In this document: positions 29,007-36,335 of the stretch, piece after piece
Position numbering within the stretch: the stretch's first letter is position 1
Layout of the letters: every line of letters begins with the position of its first letter
Notes under the pieces: generated by a model
Database searches by the model: none
Told to the model about the DNA's origin: nothing
What the model saw: the letters and a program-made list of their open reading frames with translations, nothing else
Assembly (NCBI RefSeq): GCF_015453285.1
Contig: NZ_JADLZT010000006.1
Coordinates: 186,001 to 250,000, forward strand
Reading direction: 5' to 3'
DNA length: 64,000 nt
Source: Lysobacter niastensis
GTDB taxonomy: Bacteria > Pseudomonadota > Gammaproteobacteria > Xanthomonadales > Xanthomonadaceae
Position numbers and translations under genes: made by a program

Positions 29007-30212
29007 TCAGCCCACGAGCCGCCCCAGCATTCGCAATCCGCCGGTCCAAACGCCAATCGCGGTGCCCAGGCTGGTCAGGAAGAAGTTGAGCAGCACGCGG
29101 GCTACCCGGTTTCGCCACCAGCCGCGCCAGTGCTGCACGTCGTCGCGCAGCGCCATGAAGTCCGCATACGTGGGTTTGCGCAGCCAGGCTTCGACCAGCG
29201 CACTCAACGTACCGGAAGCGAGCGCCGGATGCAGCGGCGTGATGGGCGAGGCGACGAACGCTGTCAGGATGCTCAACGGATGTCCGCCGGCAATGGCGCA
29301 GCCGATCGCACCCAGCACGCCGGTGGCGAGTACCCATTGCAGCAGCAGCTCGGAACCGACATCGATGCCGCCGCGCCAGAAACCCCAGGCGAAGCCGCCG
29401 AGCACGAATGCCGATAGCGCGATCGTGAACCACGGGATGTCGCTCTTCTTCGGCAGCGCTTCGAGCGCCTCGCGGATGACTTCCGGCGGACGGGTTTCTT
29501 CGCGCAGATGTTTGGCGAGGCCCTGCAGGTGGCCGGCACCGACGACCGCGAGCACTTCGCGCGCCGGCCCGTGGCTTTCACGCAGACGCGCCGCCATGTA
29601 ACGGTCGCGCTCGGCGATCACGCTTTCGTACAGCTCCGGGCTGTCACTGGCGAACTCGCCGAAGCTCGACTCGAGCATGTCGCCCTGCTTGAGCTTCTCG
29701 ATCTCGTCGTGGCCGACTTCCTCGTCGGCGAACAAGGCGGCCAGGAGGCCGCCGCCCAGTTTGGCGCGGCTCCACCAGCCCAGGCGATGCGATGCGCGCT
29801 TGAAGGTGAGGCCCACATCGCGATCGATCAGGTGCACGGGCAGTTCGCGCTGGCGGGCTTCCAGCACGGCACGCTTGAGTTCCGCGCCCGGTTCAATACC
29901 CAGTTGCTCGGCCAGGCGGCGCTGGTAGGCGGCGAGGGCCAGGTTGGCAGCGAACAGCGCAGTCTTCCCCGTGCGAATCACTTCGATCAGGTCGAGGCGG
30001 GCCAGCGCTTCCGGGTCGGTCAGAGCCTGCAGGCGTTGCGCGTCGAGTTCGACAGCCACGGCGTCGAAGGCGCCGCTGCCGATCGCGTCACGCACCGCGT
30101 CGACGCTGGCCTGGGACACGTGCGCGGTGCCGAGCAGCGTGTAACGCACGCCCTCGCGTTCGACGATCGCATGCGGCTGGGTGTCCAGCACGGATTGCAG
30201 GGCGGTGGTCAT
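29007..30212 (-). CDS. TraB/PrgY (GumN-superfamily) membrane protein
   Basis: A 401-residue protein. The N-terminal soluble part has the TraB/PrgY landmarks YTLLGTAHVS (about 24-33), AVELDAQR and VVGAGHLQG (near 225), resembling a metal-dependent protease-like fold with a conserved His and Glu. The C-terminal third has four or five membrane segments (IPWFTIALSAFVLGGFAWGF, VLATGVLGAIGCAIAGG, LLNFFLTSLGTAIGVW). In enterococcal plasmids TraB/PrgY reduces peptide pheromone output; chromosomal bacterial and archaeal homologues and the mitochondrial TRABD are uncharacterised. Single gene; the context gives no function. Confidence 0.85.
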   Translation of the reverse strand: MTTALQSVLDTQPHAIVEREGVRYTLLGTAHVSQASVDAVRDAIGSGAFDAVAVELDAQRLQALTDPEALARLDLIEVIRTGKTALFAANLALAAYQRRLAEQLGIEPGAELKRAVLEARQRELPVHLIDRDVGLTFKRASHRLGWWSRAKLGGGLLAALFADEEVGHDEIEKLKQGDMLESSFGEFASDSPELYESVIAERDRYMAARLRESHGPAREVLAVVGAGHLQGLAKHLREETRPPEVIREALEALPKKSDIPWFTIALSAFVLGGFAWGFWRGGIDVGSELLLQWVLATGVLGAIGCAIAGGHPLSILTAFVASPITPLHPALASGTLSALVEAWLRKPTYADFMALRDDVQHWRGWWRNRVARVLLNFFLTSLGTAIGVWTGGLRMLGRLVG

Positions 30213-30285
30213 GCGTTTGCCCCGGTGCGGACGAGGATGTTTTCAGCTGCGTACATTCGATATTGCCTGCGGTGGTCCCATCAGC

Positions 30286-30313
30286 ACGACGGCGCCGATC
30301 AAGGCGCCGTCGT
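30286..30313. terminator. Perfect 11-bp inverted repeat without T run
   Basis: ACGACGGCGCC and GGCGCCGTCGT with a 6-nt loop lie between the alpha/beta hydrolase (upstream on the minus strand) and the TraB-like gene. Position suits a terminator or mRNA 3' end of the hydrolase transcript, but neither strand has a T tract. Confidence 0.45.
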
Positions 30314-30377
30314 ATCGATGCTTGGAATCAGCGGCAGAGCTTAGGGCCTGCCGTTGCACCCGGCAACGGAATGCGGC

Positions 30378-31304
30378 TCAGGCCACGCCGAAGGGCAGGT
30401 TGGGACTGGACACCAGGTGCTCGCCGACTTCTTCCCCGCTCAGGAACCGCATGCCCGCGGTGATGACGCCGCTGTCGTCGAGGACCCTGCGATGGCCCAG
30501 CCCGCGCGTGGTCAGCAGGCGCGAGTCCGGCCAGTAGCGGGCATAACGCTCGCCTTCGGACCACGGCACGTCGCGGTCCTCCAGGTCGTGGACGATCAGT
30601 GCGGGACGTCCGATGACCGGCGCATTGCGGTGCGTCTGCTGCTCATCGAAGGTGGTGCCGACGATGCGCTCGAAGTACGAGAACATCCGCTGGCACAGGT
30701 TGGCGCCGATCCACATCAGGCCGGCGAAGCGCTCGGCGGCGGCGACAGGGTCGGCCGCCGGGGCGATCAGCACGGCCCGCTCGGCCTGCAGTCCGCGCGC
30801 CATGGCGAGCATGGTCGCCGCACCGCCCAGCGAGTGACCGATCACGGCCGCGGCTGGGCCGAAGTGATTGCCGACCGCGAGCAGATGGCGAGTGAAGTCA
30901 GGCAGGGTGGCCTGCCGGCCCGGACTGCGGCCATGCGCAGGCTGATCGAATGCCACGACCGCATACCCTTCAGCGCGAAGTTGCGGCAACCATGCGGCGA
31001 TGCGCGTGCCATGGCTGGACCAACCATGTGCGAACAGGACATACGGCTGGGCCTTCGGATCTCCCCAGACGTAGGCGGCTATGCGGTGGTCGTCCACCAG
31101 GAGCTCGATTTGCCGTGCGCCGCACGTCGAGGCGGCGAGCGCACGCGAGCGCGACGACGCCATGGGCGTGCTGAACAGGCGCGCTGCGCGCTTGAGGGTC
31201 GCTTGCGGCGCCACATGGCTGCCGAAAACGAACCCCAGGCGTAATCCGTAAAGCTGCGCCAGGTTACGAACGGTCGTGCTAATTTTGGCGATGATCGGGA
31301 TCAC
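30378..31304 (-). CDS. Alpha/beta hydrolase
   Basis: A 308-residue hydrolase. The nucleophile elbow is GHSLGG (near 160), with the oxyanion region FAHGWSSHG, the acid in VHDLEDRDVP and the histidine in GLGHRRVL. The first 40 residues contain a hydrophobic helix, perhaps a membrane anchor. The start is GTG after GGAGG. It lies 36 bp downstream of a TetR gene on the same strand, so regulator and hydrolase form a likely unit. Substrate unknown (esterase or lactonase-like). Confidence 0.85.
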   Translation of the reverse strand: MIPIIAKISTTVRNLAQLYGLRLGFVFGSHVAPQATLKRAARLFSTPMASSRSRALAASTCGARQIELLVDDHRIAAYVWGDPKAQPYVLFAHGWSSHGTRIAAWLPQLRAEGYAVVAFDQPAHGRSPGRQATLPDFTRHLLAVGNHFGPAAAVIGHSLGGAATMLAMARGLQAERAVLIAPAADPVAAAERFAGLMWIGANLCQRMFSYFERIVGTTFDEQQTHRNAPVIGRPALIVHDLEDRDVPWSEGERYARYWPDSRLLTTRGLGHRRVLDDSGVITAGMRFLSGEEVGEHLVSSPNLPFGVA

Positions 31305-31340
31305 GGCACAAACCTCCGCTTGAGCGGGTGGGGGGCAGGG

Positions 31341-31943
31341 TTAAGGGGTGTAAGAGCGGAACAGCCGTTCCAGGGCGCGACGCCCTCGGCTGACCGCGAG
31401 TTCAAAGCCGAACAGGCCGGCGTCATGGTGAACCGTCAACGCCAAGGCATACAGCTCGAAGGCCATCTGCTCTGCATCGGTGTCAGCAGCCACGTCGCCG
31501 GCATCGACGGCGATCTGCACGGCGCGCGTGATCTGCTCACGCCAGAGGCGTTCGTTGCGGATGATGCGGTCTCGCAGGGGGCCTGGGCGATCGTCGTACT
31601 CGCTGGCGGCGCTGAGAAGCACACAGCCGCCTTCCGACTGCCGCGCCCACTCGAACCAGCCTTCGGCAATGGCGCGCAGACGCGGAATGCCGCGCGGCGC
31701 CTTCAATGCCGGGTAGAGCACCTGGGCGACGAAACGCTCGCCTGCCGCGTCCAATACCGCCAACTGCAGGTCTTCGCGGGAACCGAAGTGGGCGAACACG
31801 CCGCTCTTGGACATCCCTACCGCATGGGCCAGCGGGCCGATCGAGAGGCCCTCGAGCCCAGCCGAGCAGGCGATGCCGTAAGCGCGGTCGATGATCGCCT
31901 CGCGGGTGGCGGCGCCTTTGGTAGTGGCGGTGAGTGCGGACAT
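31341..31943 (-). CDS. TetR/AcrR-family regulator
   Basis: A 200-residue repressor. The N-terminal helix-turn-helix spans about 13-60 (REAIIDRAYGIACSAGLEG, then VGMSKSGVFAHFGSREDLQ). The C-terminal ligand domain contains EGGCVLLSAASEYDDRPG, seen in a subgroup of TetR_C proteins. It precedes and probably controls the alpha/beta hydrolase. Just upstream of its start, ACGTCCGTTCGT near 31958 is a partial dyad that could be its operator; this is weak evidence. Confidence 0.9.
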   Translation of the reverse strand: MSALTATTKGAATREAIIDRAYGIACSAGLEGLSIGPLAHAVGMSKSGVFAHFGSREDLQLAVLDAAGERFVAQVLYPALKAPRGIPRLRAIAEGWFEWARQSEGGCVLLSAASEYDDRPGPLRDRIIRNERLWREQITRAVQIAVDAGDVAADTDAEQMAFELYALALTVHHDAGLFGFELAVSRGRRALERLFRSYTP

Positions 31944-31996
31944 GCGTGCAAAATAGCACGTCCGTTCGTTTTATTGTGCGCCGTTCGTCGGGCAGA

Positions 31997-32542
31997 CTAG
32001 GAGGCCTGTTCAGCCTCGGGCGGCGATTCGCGCCCGGGACCCAGATCGAGTTGCATCTGGACCGTGTCCAGCCAGCGACCGTGCTTGCGGCCCAGGCCAT
32101 GGAACACGCCGACGGTGCGAAATCCCAGGCGCTCGTGGAGCGCGATCGAGGGGACGTTGGTGATGTCACCGATGACGGCGACCATCTGCCGGTAGCCCAG
32201 CGCCGCGCATTCGTCGATCAGGCGCTGCAGCAGTGCGCGACCGACGCCACAGCCTTGGGCAACGGGTGCGACATACACCGTGTCTTCGACCGTCCAGCGG
32301 TAGCCGTCACGGCTGCGGTAGCTGCTGGCATAGGCGTAGCCGGCAAATCGACCGTCCAGTTCGGCGACGATGTATGGGTAGCCTTGAGCAACGATGCCCG
32401 ACCAACGACGGACCATCTCCGCTTCGTCCGGAGCGGAGTATTCGTAGGTAGCGACATGCTGATCGACCTCCGCGGCGTAAAGCGCGGTGATCGCCGGGAG
32501 GTCGCCGGCGATCGCGGAACGGATCAGCAGGTCAGTCGTCAA
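31997..32542 (-). CDS. GNAT-family N-acetyltransferase (phosphinothricin/methionine-sulfone type)
   Basis: A 181-residue acetyl-CoA-dependent N-acetyltransferase. The acetyl-CoA loop is VAQGCGVGRALLQRLI, preceded by the conserved VEDTVYVAP strand; HERLGFRTVGVFHGLGRKHG and RWLDTVQMQ match the PAT/MddA-like subgroup that acetylates phosphinothricin, methionine sulfoximine or methionine sulfone. The start appears to be TTG, 4 nt after aguB, without a clear ribosome-binding site, so it may be translated by coupling. A role in polyamine acetylation is suggested only by context. Confidence 0.85.
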   Translation of the reverse strand: MTTDLLIRSAIAGDLPAITALYAAEVDQHVATYEYSAPDEAEMVRRWSGIVAQGYPYIVAELDGRFAGYAYASSYRSRDGYRWTVEDTVYVAPVAQGCGVGRALLQRLIDECAALGYRQMVAVIGDITNVPSIALHERLGFRTVGVFHGLGRKHGRWLDTVQMQLDLGPGRESPPEAEQAS

Positions 32543-32546
32543 CGGC

Positions 32547-33434
32547 TCAGTCGCGGTAGCGCTTGAGCAGGTCGCCGTAAGCGTCGATGCGGCGGTCGCG
32601 CAGGAACGGCCAGATACGGCGGACGTGTTCGCTGCGCTCCAGGTCGACCTCCGCCATCAGGATTTCCGGATTGTCCTGGTTGGCTTCCGCAAGGAACTCG
32701 CCCTGCGGCCCGAGCACATGGCTGGAACCCCAGAAGCGGATGCCCGACGTGCCCAGCGGCGAGGCTTCGTGACCGATGCGGTTGCAGCTCAGCACCGGCA
32801 GCCCATTGGCGACCGCGTGGCCGCGATGGCTCAGGATCCAGGCGTTGCGCTGGCGATCCTTCTCGGGCTGTTCGTCATCCGGATCCCAACCGATGGCCGT
32901 GGGATACAGCAGCAGTTCGGCGCCAGCCAGCGCCATCATCCGCGCGCCTTCCGGATACCACTGGTCCCAGCACACCATCACGCCGAGACGGCCGACGGAC
33001 GTATCGATCGGCTCGAAGCCGATGTCGCCGGGCGTGAAATAGAACTTCTCGTAGAAACCCGGATCGTCCGGAATGTGCATCTTGCGGTACTTGCCGGCGG
33101 TGGAGCCGTCGGCATCGAACACCACCGCAGTGTTGTGGTACAGGCCCGTCGCGCGCTTCTCGAACAGCGAACTGACCAGCACCACTTTGTGCTGCTTGGC
33201 CAACTGGGCCAGGCGCTCGGTGCTCGGGCCGGGAATCGTCTCCGCCAGGTCGAACTCGTGCACGGATTCGTGCTGGCAGAAGTACGGGCCATTGTGCAGT
33301 TCCTGCAACAACACCAGACGCGCGCCGTTTGCTGCGGCCTCGGCTACGCGGGTTTCGATGTTGGCCAGGTTGGCTTCACGGCTGCCGTGGTCGCGATCCT
33401 GGATCAGTGCGACGGGAAGGGTGGTCTTCTTCAT
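32547..33434 (-). CDS. aguB: N-carbamoylputrescine amidase
   Basis: A 295-residue carbon-nitrogen hydrolase that releases putrescine, CO2 and ammonia from N-carbamoylputrescine. The catalytic triad is visible: E45 (LLQELHNGPYFC), K118 (KYRKMHIPDDP) and C155 (VMVCWDQWYPEGAR), each in sequences typical of AguB. It follows aguA with a 76-bp gap that contains a GC hairpin, so the two give the arginine-decarboxylase route from agmatine to putrescine. I chose the ATG at MKKTTLPVALIQ; a 10-residue extension upstream is less likely. Confidence 0.95.
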   Translation of the reverse strand: MKKTTLPVALIQDRDHGSREANLANIETRVAEAAANGARLVLLQELHNGPYFCQHESVHEFDLAETIPGPSTERLAQLAKQHKVVLVSSLFEKRATGLYHNTAVVFDADGSTAGKYRKMHIPDDPGFYEKFYFTPGDIGFEPIDTSVGRLGVMVCWDQWYPEGARMMALAGAELLLYPTAIGWDPDDEQPEKDRQRNAWILSHRGHAVANGLPVLSCNRIGHEASPLGTSGIRFWGSSHVLGPQGEFLAEANQDNPEILMAEVDLERSEHVRRIWPFLRDRRIDAYGDLLKRYRD

Positions 33435-33477
33435 CGTGGGGATGAACTCCGGGGACGGGCACATTGTAGGCGGGTGA

Positions 33478-33496
33478 TGCCCGCCTGCAGGTCAAG
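33478..33496. other. Intercistronic hairpin between aguA and aguB
   Basis: AGGCGGG and CCCGCCT flank a 5-nt loop. No T run follows. It may set relative aguA and aguB mRNA levels; it resembles the hairpin in front of aguA in stem sequence. Confidence 0.4.
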
Positions 33497-33510
33497 GGGA
33501 TGCGCGCGTA

Positions 33511-34545
33511 TCAGGCCACCAGGCCCTGCGGCAATTGCATGGTGATGCAGTGCAGGCTGCCGTTCTGCCAGATCAGAGGGCGGCATGGCACCGCCACGAT
33601 TTCGTGATCGGGGAATGCCTCGGCCAGCACCGCCTCGGCGCGCTTATCCGCTTGATCGCCGTAAGCCGGCATCAGCACCGCGCCGTTGACGATCAGGAAG
33701 TTCGCATAGCTGGCGGCAAGGCGGCGGCCTTCATCGATGATCGGCTTTGCCCATGGCAACTCGAACAGGCGATATGGCTTGCCATCGCGGGTGCGCAGTG
33801 CGGCCAGTTCCGCGGCCATCGCCTGGAGTTCGTCGTAGTGCGAATCGGACGGGTCGTCGCAGCCCTGGTAGACGATCGCATCCGGGCCGGCGAAGCGGGC
33901 GAGGGTGTCGATGTGGGCATCGGTGTCGTCGCCTTCCAGATAGCCATGGTCGAGCCACAGCACGCGGTCCTGGCGCAACCAATCGGTGAGCTTCGCGGTG
34001 ATTTCCTCGCGGCTGGCGCCCGGGTGGCGCTCGTGCAGGCACTGCCAGGTGCTCAGCAGCGTGCCCGCGCCGTCGGTTTCGATCGCGCCACCTTCCAGCG
34101 CAAAATCAATGCCTTGCCGTGAACTCTTCAGGAAGGTTCCGGCATCGTGCAAGCGCTCTACCAGCAGATCGTCCTGGCTCGCGTCGAACTTGCCGCCCCA
34201 GCCGGTAAAGCGGAAGTCGAGCAGCCTGAATCCGTCGCCTTCGCGCAGCGAAATCGGTCCGGAATCGCGCAGCCAGGTGTCGTCATAGGGCGCCTCGACG
34301 AAACGCACCTGCGTCATGTCGATGCGTGCCGAAGACAGGCGGGCCTGGGCATACGCTTCCACGTCTTCGTCGGCGACGATGACGATGGCCGGCTGGAAAC
34401 GCGTGATCGCTGCCACCAGCGCGATGTAGGTCTCCTCGACGTCGCCCAGGCGATCGGCCCAGTCGGTGTCGGCGTTCGGCCACGCGATCAGGATCGCGGA
34501 CTGGGGTTCCCACTCCGCGGGGAAGCGAATGGCATTCGGGCTCAT
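33511..34545 (-). CDS. aguA: Agmatine deiminase
   Basis: A 344-residue guanidino-modifying enzyme that converts agmatine to N-carbamoylputrescine. The nucleophile is C333 in NGSLHCITMQLPQG near the C terminus; DTWLRDSGPI, FALEGGAIETDG and LDHGYLEGDDTDAHID supply the other substrate and catalytic residues. Length is close to the family norm. The ATG chosen starts MSPNAIRFPAEWEPQSA. A terminator-like hairpin ends 15 nt before this start, which is odd for a promoter-proximal gene (see findings). Confidence 0.95.
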   Translation of the reverse strand: MSPNAIRFPAEWEPQSAILIAWPNADTDWADRLGDVEETYIALVAAITRFQPAIVIVADEDVEAYAQARLSSARIDMTQVRFVEAPYDDTWLRDSGPISLREGDGFRLLDFRFTGWGGKFDASQDDLLVERLHDAGTFLKSSRQGIDFALEGGAIETDGAGTLLSTWQCLHERHPGASREEITAKLTDWLRQDRVLWLDHGYLEGDDTDAHIDTLARFAGPDAIVYQGCDDPSDSHYDELQAMAAELAALRTRDGKPYRLFELPWAKPIIDEGRRLAASYANFLIVNGAVLMPAYGDQADKRAEAVLAEAFPDHEIVAVPCRPLIWQNGSLHCITMQLPQGLVA

Positions 34546-34559
34546 GGCATCTGCAAAGG

Positions 34560-34587
34560 AAAAACGGCGGGCAATGATAGCCCGCCG
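34560..34587 (-). terminator. Intrinsic terminator in the aguA leader
   Basis: Read on the minus strand: CGGCGGGC, a 7-nt loop, GCCCGCCG and then TTTTT. It ends 15 nt before the aguA ATG, leaving no room for a promoter between. It may end the upstream gene's transcript or act as an attenuator. Confidence 0.75.
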
Positions 34588-34619
34588 CATGCCTGATTGA
34601 TTTGCAGCGCTGGAATTGC

Positions 34620-34687
34620 TGAATCCCCGCCTTCGCGGCGATGGCGTCTTGGCGAACCCGCTCGCTGCGCGAGCGGGTCAGGATTCA
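34620..34687. repeat. Structured 68-bp intergenic element
   Basis: TGAATCC and GGATTCA form 7-bp terminal inverted arms. Inside are CCGC-CTTC-GCGG and a 10-bp stem ACCCGCTCGC/GCGAGCGGGT at 34656-34678. One arm overlaps the stop codon of the neighbouring gene. The style (GAATCCCCGCCTTCGCGG) recalls short interspersed repeats of Xanthomonadaceae, but no second copy is visible in this window. Confidence 0.4.
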
Positions 34688-35014
34688 CTTGATCGGCGGC
34701 TTCGGGCCGACTTCCTCGGCGCTGGCCTTGTTGGCGACTACGTCGACGACGCGACTCTTCTCGAAGTAGACGGTAAACGTCGGATAGACCCAGCGGTTGA
34801 TTGTCGGCCACTGGCGCTTCTGGCCGCCCTGCGGGTCGAGTTTCTCGGATGGTGCGCCGTACTTGGCTTCGACCTCGGCCATGGTCTGGCCGCGGGTGGG
34901 CATTTCGGCCTTGTTTTCTTCCTGCACGCGCTCGATCAAAAGCGTGTCGGCCGATGCGGCGCCGGACAGGGCGAGCAGGGCGGACAGCGAAACGACGGCA
35001 ATTCGGGATTTCAT
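34685..35014 (-). CDS. Small conserved periplasmic protein, unknown function
   Basis: A 109-residue protein with a Sec signal peptide (MKSRIAVVSLSALLALSGAA, cleavage after ASA). The mature part has GQTMAEVEAKYGAPSEKL, an SmpA/OmlA-like pattern of a helix followed by YGxP, and then WVYPTFTVYFEKSRVVDVV, a strand pair seen in small gammaproteobacterial periplasmic proteins. There is no lipobox. Function unknown. It lies alone between the aguA leader and rpmJ on the same strand. Confidence 0.8.
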   Translation of the reverse strand: MKSRIAVVSLSALLALSGAASADTLLIERVQEENKAEMPTRGQTMAEVEAKYGAPSEKLDPQGGQKRQWPTINRWVYPTFTVYFEKSRVVDVVANKASAEEVGPKPPIK

Positions 35015-35120
35015 TGCGTGCACTCCCCAGTGGACGGGCGGATTGTACGCATAAGCATGCATGCTGCGGCAGCAAGACGCCGTCACGGTTTGCGCACACA
35101 ACCGGAAGCGCTCCGGAAAA

Positions 35121-35150
35121 GCGAAAGGCCGCCTTTCGGCGGCCTTCGGT
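35121..35150 (-). terminator. Terminator downstream of rpmJ
   Basis: AAGGCCGCC/GGCGGCCTT, 9 bp with a 4-nt loop, followed on the minus strand by TCGCTTTTCC. The T tract is interrupted. It separates rpmJ from the periplasmic-protein gene. Confidence 0.6.
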
Positions 35151-35188
35151 ACTTCGGGCAAGCCCTCCGCAGGCGGAGGACAAGCTGA

Positions 35189-35314
35189 TTAGCGCTGACG
35201 AGCCTTGAAACGCGGGTTCGACTTGCAGATCACGAAGACCTTGCCACGGCGGCGAACGACCTTGCAGTCGCGGTGACGGGCCTTCGCCGACTTCAGGGAG
35301 GACAGGACCTTCAT
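35189..35314 (-). CDS. rpmJ: 50S ribosomal protein L36, zinc-independent type
   Basis: A 41-residue ribosomal protein encoded on the minus strand. It reads [20 protein letters not shown], then [21 protein letters not shown]. The family core (CKVV, VICxxNPRFKxRQ) is clear. Of the four zinc ligands of ordinary L36 only two cysteines remain (C17, C30) and the CxxC knuckle is HRDC, so this is the YkgO-like 'C-minus' form that works without zinc. Such paralogues are often induced when zinc is scarce, yet I see no Zur box upstream. Its start lies 135 bp from the divergent cmk start. Confidence 0.93.
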   Translation of the reverse strand: MKVLSSLKSAKARHRDCKVVRRRGKVFVICKSNPRFKARQR

Positions 35315-35437
35315 GACAGACCTCGGCAACAGGTGAATAGAACGAAGCCCGCAATTCTAGCGGGCAGTTACTCCGTTGATCAAGTGGTTACGCAAAAAGA
35401 TTCGGGTCCCACGCCAGCGTATCGACGGGTCGGGCCT

Positions 35438-35443
35438 CATAAT
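35438..35443 (+). promoter_or_regulatory. Candidate -10 box of a leaderless cmk promoter
   Basis: CATAAT is followed by exactly 6 nt and the cmk ATG. No Shine-Dalgarno sequence lies between. Another ATG out of frame overlaps (35443). The -35 region is not recognisable. Confidence 0.4.
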
Positions 35444-35449
35444 GGATGC

Positions 35450-36142
35450 ATGAACAGCACCGACTTTCCCGATTTCATCCCCGTCCTGACCATTGACGGC
35501 CCCTCCGGCTCCGGCAAGGGCACGATCAGCCGGCTCGTCGCCCAGCGCCTGAGCTGGCATTACCTGGACTCCGGCGCGCTCTACCGGGCCGTCGGCGTGG
35601 CCGCGGGGTGGGCCGACATTGATCTGGCTGACCCGGCCGCGCTCGTTCGCTGCACGTTCGACACCAATATTGACTTTATCGAAGACGATGTCTCGCGAGA
35701 GCTCAGGATCATCGTCAATGGGCTGGATGCCACCGATGAGCTTCGCACGGAGACATCCGGCGCGGCCGCGTCCGCCATCGCGGCCATTCCCGAAGTGCGG
35801 GCTGCCCTGAAGGATCGCCAGCGCGCTTTTCGTCGAGCCCCCGGCCTGGTGGCGGATGGGCGCGACATGGGGACGGTGATTTTCCCCGACGCACCTCACA
35901 AGGTCTTTCTGACCGCCAGCGCCGATGAGCGGGCGGAAAGGCGTTATAAGCAGTTGAAAGACAAGGGGGTTTCCGTTACTTTAGATGGTCTGCTGCGGGA
36001 GATCCTCGCCCGTGATGCCCGCGACGCCCAGCGGGTGGTGGCACCTTTGCGACCGGCTGATGATGCCGTTCGCATCGACACCACCGGTCTGGGCATCGAC
36101 GAGGTGGTCGAGCGCGTGCTGGCGTTGTTGCCGGCGCGCTGA
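35450..36142 (+). CDS. cmk: Cytidylate kinase
   Basis: A 230-residue nucleoside monophosphate kinase that phosphorylates CMP and dCMP with ATP. The P-loop is GPSGSGKGT (17-25); [34 protein letters not shown] and the lid arginines ([14 protein letters not shown]) follow in order. It precedes rpsA as in most gammaproteobacteria, with a 193-bp gap. The start is set by homology: the upstream open frame overlaps the divergent rpmJ gene. It appears leaderless. Confidence 0.95.
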   Translation: MNSTDFPDFIPVLTIDGPSGSGKGTISRLVAQRLSWHYLDSGALYRAVGVAAGWADIDLADPAALVRCTFDTNIDFIEDDVSRELRIIVNGLDATDELRTETSGAAASAIAAIPEVRAALKDRQRAFRRAPGLVADGRDMGTVIFPDAPHKVFLTASADERAERRYKQLKDKGVSVTLDGLLREILARDARDAQRVVAPLRPADDAVRIDTTGLGIDEVVERVLALLPAR

Positions 36143-36272
36143 GCGCGTTTCCCACGCAGCAGAAAAGTTCCGTCGCCTCGTTTGTAACCGAAGTGGCGGT
36201 TTTCAATCCAACAACACATGGCGTAGCTGCATCGCGCCACATAACGGGTGGGTCGACCACGTGCTGCTTGTA

Positions 36273-36291
36273 GTTGTCCGTTGCGGACAAC
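36273..36291 (+). promoter_or_regulatory. rpsA leader hairpin
   Basis: GTTGTCCG pairs perfectly with CGGACAAC over a 3-nt loop, 44 nt before the rpsA start. No strong Shine-Dalgarno sequence lies between hairpin and ATG. In enterobacteria rpsA leaders fold into hairpins and lack a strong SD, making translation depend on and be repressed by S1; this looks like the same strategy. Confidence 0.5.
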
Positions 36292-36335
36292 CCTGACAGC
36301 CGGTGCGGCCCGTGTGTTCAACAGAGTATTTTCCA

